Below are positions 1 through 8,639 of a DNA stretch of 64,000 nucleotides, piece after piece. The position numbers and the translations under genes were made by a program. The DNA comes from Dendrolimus kikuchii (Eukaryota > Arthropoda > Insecta > Lepidoptera > Lasiocampidae). Below the pieces are notes generated by a model. The model searched no databases and was not told the origin of the DNA. It was given only the letters and a program-made list of their open reading frames with translations. The stretch lies in assembly GCA_019925095.2 (NCBI GenBank), contig CM034412.1, positions 16,406,001 through 16,470,000 on the forward strand. Reading direction: 5' to 3'. Each line of letters begins with the position of its first letter. The stretch's first letter is position 1.

Positions 1-60
1 CGCTTAAAACCGTTAAAACGTTTATTATGTTTACAAGACGCGAAAACTTAAGAAAATATT
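1..60 (+). mobile_element. Penelope-like element 3' end, cut by window edge
   Basis: Matches the last part of the PLE copy at 6946-7320: the CGCTTAAAACCGTTAAAACG block, then TTTACAAG, CGCGAAAACTTAAG and AAAATATTA. The copy starts before the window. A few bases (GTAG) are missing after AAAACG compared with the other copies. Confidence 0.75.
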
Positions 61-382
61 ATGTAAAACACCATAGTCAGATTATTTCTTTAAAAACGTA
101 ACACCTGACAACATGAAGTTTGACAACACTCATTTTCTTAAAAATTAATGATGTGACATGGAGATTTATGTATAGTCGAAAAGTTTAAACAAATCATTTT
201 TAAATTATGCATTATTTCTACATTTCAAAAATAAAAAAGACAACGAAACACAAAATATTTTTGTTTAAAACAATAAAACGTTTTATTTTAATCCATATTT
301 CAAGTAACTACTAAAATCAGTTTGATAGATGCCAAAAGTGGCTTTATAGAACAGCTGAACTATAATCCCAGAAATATATTTT

Positions 383-1155
383 ACTAGCTGTGCCCGCGAC
401 GTCGACGGCGTGGAATTTGCTTTCAAAACCCTCCGATTTTGAAACATTCTTCATTGGTGCTCCGCTCCTATTGGTCTTAGAGTGATGATATATAGCCTAT
501 AATCTTCTTCGATAAATGGGCTATCCAACACTGAAAGAATTTTTCAAATCAGACTAGTAGTTCCTGAAATTAGCGCGTTCAATCAAACAATATTAGTATA
601 TTTGCCTACAACACTAATACTTACATTTTAAATATCGCGATATCTTTTGAATGAAACGTCCGCATTGAATAATTCAAAAAGTTCTCGAAAAGTATTGAAT
701 TCGTCTTGAATATGGAGTAATTTATTTTGATAAGGATTAATACCAAGGTACAAAATAAAGAGTTTTTGAAGCGACGGCATTTTAATTATTTAAAAAAATA
801 AAATAAAACACTTATTGTGAGATAACTACAATAGTTAGACATATGGTTACGCGATATTTTTTGTAGACAATTACATGTGTCCAAAGTGGTAGTACATTGT
901 TTTGTTCTATAATCAATAGTTTTCGCAGTGCACGCCGTGTAAGGATTTTTTCGGGTAATTTTTTACACCTTGGCTTACATTATTGGACTTTTAGTAAGGA
1001 TCCCTATTTTTTTTAAATATAATATATCCTACAGCCTTCCTCGATAAATGTACTATTCAACACTGCAAGAATTTTTCAAATCGGACCAGCGGTTCCTGAG
1101 ATTAGCGCGTTTAAACAAACAAACGAACTCTTCAGCTTTATAATATTAGTATAGA
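383..1155 (-). mobile_element. Non-autonomous Helitron E1 with internal ORF
   Basis: Read on the minus strand it begins TCTATACTAATATTATAAAG (at 1155) and ends in a GC-rich stretch (CGCGGGCACAG) followed by CTAG and host T (at 383-387). This is the Helitron pattern of TC start, 3' hairpin and CTRR end between host A and T. The last third is repeated: a block around CTTCCTCGATAAATG occurs both near 505-600 and near 1030-1150, with about 410 bp of unrelated DNA between. The same arrangement recurs at 61752-62461. The copy at 49093-49699 keeps one side only. Rolling-circle replication is inferred from family features; no Rep/helicase ORF is present. Confidence 0.75.
628..780 (-). other. Helitron-carried 50-codon ORF, copy 1
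   Basis: ATG at 780 (context AAAATG), stop TAA at 628-630. The product would start MPSLQKLFILYLGINPY and end in KRYRDI. The frame is open in all three E copies, and substitutions between copies are few. Upstream on the same strand lie 5'-UTR-like AT-rich bases, and a GTAAGT donor-like site lies just past the stop, so a captured 5' gene fragment is possible. I do not recognise the protein. It has no signal peptide or obvious domain, and it is rich in Leu, Phe and Asn. Confidence 0.4.
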
Positions 1156-1159
1156 TACT

Positions 1160-1769
1160 AATTAGGCTACTTCTACAATGTACTTTACGGGCGTAAGTTT
1201 TGATTTCATTTTCCACGAAAATTACAAAATTTTGGGGTATCAAGATCCAATATTGTATGTGAGGGTTCAGAAACAGCATAAATTTAGCTGCTGTTAGCGC
1301 CGTTTTAAAAGTTCCTTACACAAAGACAAAGTTCTTGCTCAAACATAACCATTGTTAACATGTATTATACACTGGCTCCGCTCGCGTTAAAGTAGATATT
1401 GTCAGTCCTGGTTTTTTCTATCCCACTGGAACAGTAGATTTTTTCCAGACTACAGATACCCTATGTCCTGTTCTGTATTGGTGGCGGCGTGCATGTAAAA
1501 TTTTATGACATTTCAGTTTGCATAGAAATGAGAAAATTGTTATTTTTCTCTTTTCTAACCAAATTAAACGGCAGTTTGTCTAATTTAAGCTTAAAGATGA
1601 GTAATTTTAAAATTCCAATATGCCTTCAACTAATTGACGTTTATATGGGTATATATTTTAATTAGAACTGCTAAACTAATTGGAATAGAGAGTCAAAGCA
1701 GCACATAATGCTCTTTCGGATTGCGGTGTTAATAAGAGCAATATAACATTATCGGCGTGGGAGTATTAG
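1160..1769. other. No gene seen
   Basis: AT-rich sequence with stops in all frames. A GGCTCCGCTCGCGTTAAAG stretch near 1373 resembles the interior of lepidopteran Helitrons, but no ends are visible. Confidence 0.5.
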
Positions 1770-1860
1770 TATAAAAGGCAAGACCGACGTGTATCATGTC
1801 ATGGCACGCGTGAGTAGCGACTCGTACGTGACTTATCAGGAGCGAATTGAAGACAAAAGG
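1770..1860 (+). promoter_or_regulatory. Possible TATA promoter and non-coding first exon
   Basis: TATAAAAG at 1770-1777 is followed 25-30 bp later by a GC-richer stretch with CACGCGTGAGTAGCG. AAAAG|GTAAAC at 1860 is an acceptable 5' splice site. No ATG-led reading frame follows. This is sequence-signal evidence only; it could equally be an LTR or transposon promoter. Confidence 0.25.
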
Positions 1861-1959
1861 TAAACGCCTCACTTCTCAAGATTACAGCCTTCAAGCCACG
1901 TGCCACCTGTCTTATCATAGCAAATAAATAACAACTTTATTACATTATATTCTGACGTC

Positions 1960-2080
1960 ATAGAGCCGTGTTGGAATCATTGTCTTGATAACTCGCTCTT
2001 AGGGCCGGCTCGATCAGTGTGATACCACGCTCTGACAGCATATCGGCGTGAAACGGTTAGCCTTGAGCTAATCTTATTAC
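1960..2080. repeat. Short dispersed repeat, copy 1
   Basis: The block with CTTAGGGCCGGCTCGAT, GTGTGATACCACGC and ATATCGGCGTGAAA is repeated in diverged form at 53695-53790 (CTTAGGGCTGGCTCGAT, GTGTGATACCACGC, TTATCGGCGTAAAA). It is a two-copy family in this window and of unknown class. Confidence 0.5.
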
Positions 2081-2089
2081 GTACGAGCT

Positions 2090-2297
2090 GTGCCGGCGAC
2101 TTCGTCCGCGTGGATGTTTTTTTCCGGAAACCTAAAAAGAAAAAAAATCTCCTTATAACATCAGCTGTCTGCCAGTGAAAGTCCCATCAAAATCGGTGCA
2201 GCAGTTTCAGATATTAGCTAAAACATCGAGACAGACAGAGAATAATTTTATATTAACATTACAAACAGACACTTCAATGTTATTTATTTGCATAGAT
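2090..2297 (-). mobile_element. Helitron-like fragment
   Basis: It opens with AGCTGTGCCGGCGACTTCGTCCGCG, the inverted Helitron 3' hairpin region. It carries the block ATCAGCTGTCTGCCAGTGAAAG and ends with CTTCAATGTTATTTATTTGCATAGAT. It is homologous to 35044-35455. Confidence 0.55.
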
Positions 2298-2351
2298 GAT
2301 GAGTGAGAGTTCTTATGGCCCATTTCCTCATGCCCTCTAACCCATCTTAAA

Positions 2352-2472
2352 GGCCGGCAACGTGTTAGCAACGCCCTTGATGTTGCAAACGCCTATAGGC
2401 GACGATAACCATACTCCATAAGGTGGGCCGTCTACCTGTTTGCCAAGTTTGCAATTAAAAAAAAAAATTTCT
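2352..2472 (+). mobile_element. LINE 3' tail with poly(A) (CR1/Jockey-like)
   Basis: GGCCGGCAACGTGTTAGCAACG, GTTGCAAACGCCTATAGGCGACG, GGTGGGCCGTCTACCTGTTTGCC, then a poly(A). This 3' UTR is shared with the LINE at 33018-33478 and with the tails of SINE-B. Only about 120 bp is retained, so it is a 5'-truncated insertion. Confidence 0.6.
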
Positions 2473-2785
2473 TCCATAATCCTCAGTTCTGGTACACGTC
2501 CTCCATCACACCACAAATCATCATGTCATTCTCCAGACAATCCATCTCTTTTTTGGTCTACCTTTACCCTTGTACGTCAGTCTTCTTGTCTCTTGTCACG
2601 TATCTTCCATCCCTCCTCATGTCATGCCCGTACCCCCTTAGTCTTCTTCCTCACCTTTAATGAATACCGATGGTATAGATTTCAAATATATAAATGGGTT
2701 TGACTAAATCCCTGACCGGAAACTAAACTGAACAGCTAAATAGAAGATGGCCCAATGGACGGTACCAGCGATAAATATACATGCT

Positions 2786-2908
2786 ATTTACATACATACA
2801 TACATAACTTCACGCCAGTTCCCTTGCGGGGTAGGCACGAACAACAGAGCGCCATTCAGGCTATTCTTACACACCTCACTTGCTTCTTTGACATTCATAA
2901 CTCTTGTC
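2786..2908 (-). mobile_element. LINE-T 5'-truncated copy (123 bp)
   Basis: Minus strand: the ORF end from about CACTT..KPEW.. to ELA-stop, then (TATG)n. The short words CATGCT on both sides (2780-2785 and 2909-2914) may be the target-site duplication. The frame is damaged relative to cleaner copies. Confidence 0.65.
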
Positions 2909-3291
2909 ATGCTTTTAGTATTAAAAATAGGATAAATTAATATAATAAGTTAATCTTAAGGTGTACCTTATGTTGTGGTACACCACAACATAAAAATCAC
3001 TAAATTAATGTCACACACTAACAAAAATAAACAATAAGCGTGTATGGACTCTAAAATTTTTCATAGAAATTAAGTAGTAAAAAAAGGTACGGAACTCTTG
3101 TCATGCTATTTACAGACTTTTAAAATTATTAGAGCTAGGCATGTTTGCTGAAGGGTTTCTTGCGCCGCTTCTCCTCTTCAAGCCACAACATGTTGCGAAG
3201 CGGTGGTAAAATTAGGCTCCCATAGAGTATATAATATTCTATACCTTAAGGAATGTTTTGAATTCGCCTTCGCCTCTCCACTTCTCACAAT

Positions 3292-3480
3292 TTGCGCTCA
3301 GATACATATCGTAGACTCCTGACACCTGCACACACTTCATCCTTTTATGATAACTCTTTGACAGTGCAGGCTGTCAAACTCTGGAATGCGTTGCCTCTTA
3401 CTGTCAGAGAGGCCAAAACATTACCTACATTTCGGAACTCACTCAAACTCACTCATCTGTCTCTAAATAAATATGTCTAA
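3292..3480 (+). pseudogene. LINE-G reverse transcriptase C-terminal remnant
   Basis: About 62 codons reading RSDTYRRLLTPAHTSSFYD, then VQAVKLWNALPL and FRNSLKLTHLSL, ending TAA. The pattern of H-S-SF..S..VQA..LWN.LP..VR....F...L is the C-terminal end of many LINE polymerases (Jockey/CR1 type) and matches the longer copy at 29925-30341. No true ATG precedes it, because the copy is 5'-truncated. It is non-functional. Confidence 0.7.
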
Positions 3481-3546
3481 TATATTAAACATTTACTTAT
3501 TTATCTATTGTAATATATAAAATGCTTGTCACATATAATGTTAACA

Positions 3547-3616
3547 TACATACATACATACATAACTTCACGCCAGTTCCCTTGCGGGGTAGGCACGAAC
3601 AACAGAGCGCCATTGT
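3547..3616 (-). mobile_element. Minimal 70 bp LINE-T insertion with 13 bp TSD
   Basis: It consists only of the last 50-odd bases of the LINE-T ORF plus the TATG tail. TATAATGTTAACA flanks it on both sides (3534-3546 and 3617-3629), a perfect 13 bp target-site duplication. It is nested in LINE-G, which is nested in a PLE. Confidence 0.85.
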
Positions 3617-4358
3617 TATAATGTTAACAAATATATTTATTTAAATTATTTTGTATATACGTATATATATTACTATTATATTTTTTATATATGTATTAAA
3701 TTTATAAATTAGTGTAAGTATGTATATTTAAATTGTACAGTCCTATCTTTTATTTTGTTCTGTTCCACCTACATCGCCAGCACAGTTAAGAATTTATTTT
3801 AAGCTAGGTTGCCTGGAAGGGATCGCTTTGAGCGATAAGGCTGCCTGTTGTTTTGACAAGAAGTACTGTAATTATACATTTTGTTTTTGTATTTATTTTG
3901 GTGAGCAATAAAGTGTTATCTATCTATTTATCCATAAACAAATTTAAAACTAACAAGTTGGCGATAGGCTAAATAAAACTTTAACAATACTCATTGACAC
4001 TTGACATCTTTGACTTCCGTGATCACGGCCACTGGAAAGTGGCAGAAACCTCGGAATAATAAAAATCAAATAAATTACCGCGCTTAAAACCGTTAAAAAG
4101 TAGTTTTATTGTAGAAATTAAATGTTAGATATAGCGTATTATAAGAATCAAATGGTGATATGGGCATGTAATGACGAGGGATGAGAATGTCGTGACAAAA
4201 ATCATTTTAAACTCTAAGACTGATGGATACAATTGTAAAGTTAAACCAAAAAAGAATGAATGGATTGTATGAAGAACTACAAGACATTTTTTTTGTATGA
4301 CCCAGGACGTATGGCAGAATAGAGGAGTACGGAAGGAAAGACATATTGTGACCATGTC

Positions 4359-4475
4359 GTAATTTTATTGCGATGCTGACACAAGCAGACGTCCTATCTA
4401 ATGGACAGCGATTACCGTCGCCCATGGATGTGTGCAACGCCAGGGGCGTAGCCAACGTGTTGCCAATCCTTACGT
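4359..4475 (-). mobile_element. LINE 3' tail fragment (CR1/Jockey-like)
   Basis: In reverse orientation: TTTTATTGC.., GCAGACG.., GATTACCGTCGCCCATGGATG, GCAACGCCAGGGGCG, AACGTGTTGCCAA. This is the inverse of the 3' UTR seen at 2352-2472 and 57800-57955. No long coding part remains. Confidence 0.55.
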
Positions 4476-4656
4476 TAGGGGGACGGAATGGGAGAAGTGG
4501 GATAAAGAAATCAAACAGGTGGACTAGGATAGGGGGGGAATGAGCCATCGGAATTTGCACTAGCTCAAGGCTAACCGTTTTACGTCGATATCCTGTGAAA
4601 GCATGTTAGCACACCAATCGAGCCGACCAAAAGAAGAGCAGAAAAGCAAATGCAAG

Positions 4657-4977
4657 TTTTTTTTATTTTTTTTATTGCAGGAGTTCAGCAGACAGGCAGA
4701 CGGCCCACTGGATGGAAAGCGGTTACCATCGCCTATGGACATTTGCAACACCAAAGGTGCTACAAATGCGCTGCTGCTCTCTTAAGTGAGTCTGGAACCT
4801 GGTCACTAATGCCGGAACACAACTCAAAGTTGTTATGGCGACATGCTCTAGACCAGGTGTGGTAGCCATCCAGTCGGGCAAATGCCCTACCACCTGGCTG
4901 TGGGTTGTTTAGTCGCCTCTTACGACAGGCCGCCCCAACGCAGGAAATTGTATTCTTTCTCCGTTCCTGCACGGATA
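4657..4977 (-). mobile_element. SINE-B copy 1
   Basis: Full length. The poly(T) and TTTATTGCAG at the left are the inverted AATAAA/poly(A) tail. The right end is CCGTTCCTGCACGGATA, the inverted 5' end. The body contains the nested hairpins GGTGGTAG..CTACCACC and GGGCATTTGCCC. Open frames across it are non-coding by-products shared by all copies. Confidence 0.85.
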
Positions 4978-5310
4978 AAAAGTCGCTTTGATTTAAGCAT
5001 TCTTTGTGCGGAAGTCGAATAAAACAGTCCTCCAAGTTTAACGTATCTTGCCGTATGGATTCAGAACTAACAGTACCGTATAAACGCTCTCATACTTGCG
5101 AAGTCAAAAGAAGTAACTTTGTCCGTCCGTTGAACATAAAACAGTCTGAATCAAATGTAAGTTGGACCCACGGCTGATTTATTTCATCCACTTTTATTCC
5201 TTTCCTACATACAAATACAGTTATTTCATGGACTTTTGGGGAAATCAATTCTTGTGATGAATCCGTATGTCGTCGTTGGTTTCTTTTAATGAAAAGGATT
5301 TATATATGTC

Positions 5311-5568
5311 ACTAGTTTCTGCCCGCGACTTCCACTGCGTGGAATAGTTTAAAAAAAAAAGTAAGTTAAAAAAACCCTCTCAATTTTGAAACATTCTTCA
5401 TTGGTGCTCCGCTCCTATTGGCCTTAGCGTGATGATATATAGCCTATAGCCTTCGTCCATAAATGGGCTATCTAACACATAAATAATTTTTCAAACCAGA
5501 CCAATAGTTCCTGAGAATAGCGCGTTCAAGTAGACAAACAAACTCTTCAGCTTTATATATTTATTGAT
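5311..5568 (-). mobile_element. Short Helitron E
   Basis: ACTAG plus TCTGCCCGCGACTTCC at the left (inverted 3' end), TTCATTGGTGCTCCGCTCC in the middle, and AAACAAACTCTTCAGCTTTATA at the right (inverted 5' end). It lacks the central ORF-bearing segment of E1-E3. Confidence 0.65.
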
Positions 5569-5810
5569 TTCTGCCTCATCTAGATGGCGCTGTATGTAAA
5601 GAATCTGTTTATCTACTTTTGCAAGGCTAAGAGTATAATGGAAACATATAACATATGTTTTTAATGATATTTAAACCATTTTATGTTAGTATTAAAATTG
5701 AAGTATAATTTCCACATAAATGCTAACTTTTAATTGAAAACTGTTATTTATCACTTATAAGATACCCAATGAAAAACGTTACGTTTTTAAGATCTCGTAA
5801 GTAAGTTTTT

Positions 5811-6052
5811 GCCAGGTGGTAGGGTATTTGCCCGACTGGATGGCGACCACCCCTGATCTAGAGTATGCCGCCATAACAACCTTGTGTCGTGTTCCGGCAT
5901 TAGTGACCAGGTTCCAGTCTCCCTTAGGAGGGCAGCAGCGTATTTGTAGCACCTTTGGTGTTGCAAATGTCCATAGGCGATGGTAACCGCTTGCCATCCT
6001 GTGGGCCGTCTGCCTGTCTGCTGAATTCCTGCAATAAAAAAAATAAAAAAAA
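5811..6052 (+). mobile_element. SINE-B copy 2, 5'-truncated
   Basis: It begins GCCAGGTGGTAGGG, about 80 bp inside the element, and ends CCTGCAATAAAAAAA. The same truncation point is found in copy 48027-48268. Confidence 0.8.
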
Positions 6053-6132
6053 GTGGACTTTTATGTCACAATCAAAATTTCTCAAATACGGCTAGATCTA
6101 TAGGATACTTTTGATCCCGAAAAATTAAAGAT

Positions 6133-6284
6133 TTCAACGTGGAAATGCGGCCAGCATTTTGGGCATTCTCCCCGCCGAGAGCGACCTGGAGTCTATTTTT
6201 TACTTATAGTTTATTATTTTGTAAGTCTAGTTATATTTATATTGTAGTTTAATTTTAGTTGATATTAATTTATAATTAGTTTTA
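6133..6284 (+). pseudogene. Retroelement J C-terminal end and 3' UTR
   Basis: The frame from 6133 reads FQRGNAASILGILPAESD followed by LESIFYL and TAG (6208-6210). An AT-rich 3' UTR of TTTAGTT-type repeats follows. The QRGNAA.ILG.LP motif is shared with 9838-10190 and 11880-12150 (minus) and belongs with 28862-29205. Upstream coding sequence is missing. Confidence 0.6.
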
Positions 6285-6945
6285 TTTATAATAAAACTAC
6301 GTTTTAACGGTTTTAAGCGCGGTAATTTTATTTGATTTTGGTTTTTCCGACGTTTCGGCCACTTTTCAGTGGCCGTGATCACGGAAGACAAAGATGTCAA
6401 GTGTCAACGAGTATTGTTAAAGTTTTATTTAGCCTACCGCCAACTTATTAATTTTAATTATTTAATTTTTTTAATTTTGTTTATGGTTATTATTTAATCT
6501 ATGGGAGCCTAATCTAATTTACTACCGCTTCGCAACATGTTATGGCTTGAAGAGAAGAAGCGGCGCAAGAAACTCTTCAGCAAACATGCCTAGCTCTAAT
6601 AATTTTATATAATATTAAAATGGGTGGAAGGAAAAATAAAAGTAATTATCAGTCAAGTTGGTTTGTGTTCCGTTGTACGCAGAAAGAGCTCACAGTGTCT
6701 TGAGGTCTGGCAGCTGGTTTTTGCTGGGTTTGGGTCTTAATAGTTTTGATAATTGGATCCCAAACAGGTGGTACTTGCCAACCATCTTCTCTATTGAAAT
6801 TTGGGTGTTTTTTGATTTCAATTTCAAACAGTATCAAAGTAATTTCTCATATATCAAATTGAAACACCATAATAAAACTACGTTTTAACGGTTTTAAGCG
6901 CGGTAATTTTATTTGATTTTGGTTTTTCCGACGTTTTTCTGACTG
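6283..6945 (-). mobile_element. Penelope-like element, minus arm with upstream repeat of its 3' end
   Basis: Minus strand from 6945: a partial copy of the 3' end (GTCGGAAAAACC.., CGCTTAAAACCGTTAAAACG), about 50 bp of unique DNA, a truncated ORF end (6649-6837), then the full 3' region with the hairpin at 6357-6374. A direct copy of the 3' end upstream of the ORF fits the pLTR organisation known for Penelope-like elements. An inverted copy follows at 6946. Confidence 0.7.
6649..6837 (-). pseudogene. PLE polyprotein C-terminus
   Basis: EIEIKKHPNFNREDGW followed by PPVWDPIIK is the conserved end of the Penelope GIY-YIG endonuclease region. It matches the broken copy at 56480-56690. The endonuclease core itself is missing here. 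Confidence 0.65.
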
Positions 6946-7320
6946 ATTTTAATTTTTTCCTTCCACCCATTTTAATATTATACAAAATTATTAGAGCTCG
7001 GCATGTTTGCTAAAGAGTCTCTTGCGCCGCTTCTTCTCTTCAAGCCATAACATGTTGCGAAGCGGTAGTAAATTAGATTAGGCTCCCATAGAGTAAATAA
7101 TAACCATAAACAAAATTAAAATTAACAAGTTGGCGGTAGGCTAAATAAAACTTTAACAATACTCGTTGACGCTTGACATCTTTGTCTTCCGTGATCACGG
7201 CCACTGAAAAGTGGCCGAAACGTCTGAAAGACCAAAATCAAATAAAATTACCGCGCTTAAAACCGTTAAAACGTAGTTTTATTATGTTTACAAGTCGCGA
7301 AAACTTAAGAAAATATTAGT
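6946..7320 (+). mobile_element. Penelope-like element, plus arm (inverted copy)
   Basis: It carries the same 3' region as the minus arm (TTATTAGAGCTCGGCATG to TTAAGAAAATATTA), so 6283-7320 is a large imperfect inverted repeat with arms of roughly 350 bp. It contains the perfect palindrome CCGTGATCACGG (7189-7200) and the hairpin GGCCACT-GAAA-AGTGGCC (7199-7216), followed by GAAAC. Confidence 0.75.
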
Positions 7321-7418
7321 TTTATTTATGTTATTGTTTTTAGTTTTTATCATAGTTCTTATTTATCATTTAGTTCAGCTTATTTTTAAAATTCACGCTA
7401 TGTATATTGTACCCTTTT

Positions 7419-7421
<3 letters not shown>

Positions 7422-7450
<29 letters not shown>

Positions 7451-7542
7451 ACTTCACGCCAGTTCCCTTGCGGGGTAGACACGAACAACAGAGTGCCATT
7501 TAGGCTTATTCTTACACACCTCACTTGCCTCTTTGACATTCA
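7422..7542 (-). mobile_element. LINE-T 121 bp copy with 12 bp TSD
   Basis: (TACA)n, then AACTTCACGCCAGTTCC to CTTTGACATTCA. TACCCTTTTTTT occurs at 7410-7421 and 7543-7554 as a perfect duplication. Confidence 0.85.
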
Positions 7543-7682
7543 TACCCTTTTTTTGACCTGGGTAATTAAAAAAACTTTAATTACTTAGACAGCTTATTAT
7601 ACAACTTATGCACCTAATTTAGTATTGATATTGCCGGTATCATCATCATACAATAAAACAATTTATACATTAAAAAATAATT

Positions 7683-7789
7683 AGGCTATATATAATCACG
7701 CTAAGACCAATAGGGGCGGACCACCAATGAAGGGTGTTTTAAAATCGGAAGGATTTTTGTTATCTATTCCACGCGGACGAAGTCGTTTT
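7683..7789 (+). mobile_element. Helitron E fragment
   Basis: TATATATAATCACGCTAAGACC, CACCAATGAAGGGTGTTT and TTCCACGCGGACGAAGTCG are the 3' half of family E. The terminal CTAG is lost. Confidence 0.55.
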
Positions 7790-7796
7790 TAAATCA

Positions 7797-8036
7797 TAAT
7801 AATAATCGGCAGACAAACACACATATTGTATATCCCCAAATATACATATATTACGCTTGTGTTGTGGGTAATATACAACGGATTACTCTGGGACCGGTTC
7901 CAGACACCCAGACCATAGTAAATAATGGAGAGAATTCGTTTCCGAAATTTACCATCCCAGGAATTAAACCCGGAGCCTCTGCTTTGCAATGAGGTAGGCC
8001 GGCAAACGCTTAACCCGCTTAACCAGAGAGGTCGTC
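7797..8036 (-). mobile_element. SINE-D (tRNA-derived)
   Basis: Minus strand: a tRNA-like head GACGACCTCTCTGGTTAAGC.. with a degenerate A box and a B-box-like GGTTTAATTCC, then a body with ACTATGGTCTGGGTGTCTGG and GTATATTACCCACAAC, then an (ATT)n tail. It is more diverged than the copies at 15945 and 27227. Confidence 0.75.
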
Positions 8037-8093
8037 AAAGGTCAAAGGTGTGTTAACCAGTACCAGTTACTTTCCCTGTTGGTGTATTTTATA

Positions 8094-8251
8094 CACATAT
8101 ATACATAACTTCACGCCAGTTCCCTTGCGGAGTAGGCACGAACAACAGAGAGCCATTCAGGCTTATTCTTACACACCTCACTAGCTTCTTTCACATTCAT
8201 AACTCTTGTCATGTACGCTAGTCTGTTCTTAAGGCTCCTGATATCACCTTC
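8094..8251 (-). mobile_element. LINE-T 158 bp copy
   Basis: Flanked by TGTATTTTATA (8083-8093) and TGTATTTTGTA (8252-8262), a duplication with one difference. The longer frame running past it to 8494 joins unrelated flanking sequence and is not a gene. Confidence 0.8.
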
Positions 8252-8262
8252 TGTATTTTGTA

Positions 8263-8639
8263 ATATGCTTATTAATGATTCCTTAGCCAAATAGCGTAAA
8301 AAATACACTTTTATCACTTGCCTAGCATTTAAAAATAAAAATTTGCTACATATTTGACTTAAAATATCTGTGCAGCGCTCTACTTTGTTAGAAGGGGCGC
8401 GCGGGGCTGGCGCATCGGGGTCAAGCGGCGCGCGGTGACGTGGGGCGCCAGCGAAGCCCATGAAAGCAGTCACTTTGTGCTCGACTGGCGACACGCTTCA
8501 CAAACGGAACAGATTTCGTCTTTCCACTTTGCTCTAAGGTTAACTTAGACCTATGAATGGTCTTCATGGATCTATATTAATAAACGAAATTACAGTTAGA
8601 TCTAGGTATACACCATTGCAACAGACTGAAGGAACGCCA
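8263..8639. other. No gene seen
   Basis: Contains a GC-rich patch at 8390-8470 (GGGGCGCGCGGGGCTGG region) in otherwise AT-rich DNA. There is an open frame on the minus strand here, but no splice sites or homology that I recognise. Confidence 0.4.

Larger units (their letters stand above)
3237..3928 (+). mobile_element. LINE-G 3' end, nested in PLE
   Basis: The coding end at 3292-3480 is followed by a 3' UTR with GGTTGCCTGGAAGGGATCGC, GCGATAAGGCTGCCTG and GAGCAATAAAGTG, and a (TATC)n tail. The same 3' UTR occurs at 29860-29925 (minus), 36165-36378 (minus) and 62930-63000 (minus). The 5' end is truncated, as is usual for target-primed reverse transcription. A 70 bp LINE-T copy interrupts its 3' UTR at 3547-3616. 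Confidence 0.75.
3110..4107 (+). mobile_element. Penelope-like element split by a LINE insertion
   Basis: Left part 3110-3236 (TTATTAGAGCTAGGCATG to CATAGAGTA) and right part 3929-4107 (CCATAAACAAA, GTTGGCGATAGGCTAAATAAA, hairpin 4027-4044, CGCTTAAAACCGTTAAAA) are contiguous in the uninterrupted copy at 6960-7300. About 690 bp of LINE-G lies between. The hairpin here has loop GGAA and one unpaired end. Confidence 0.75.

Noticed and set aside
4650..5035. Overlapping 71-91 codon frames recurring at many sites
   Set aside because: They occur in the same position in every SINE-B copy, on both strands, and begin or end in flanking DNA. The element is non-coding.
7189..7200. CCGTGATCACGG as a transcription-factor operator
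   Set aside because: The palindrome is part of every Penelope-like 3' end and is explained better by the element's RNA structure.
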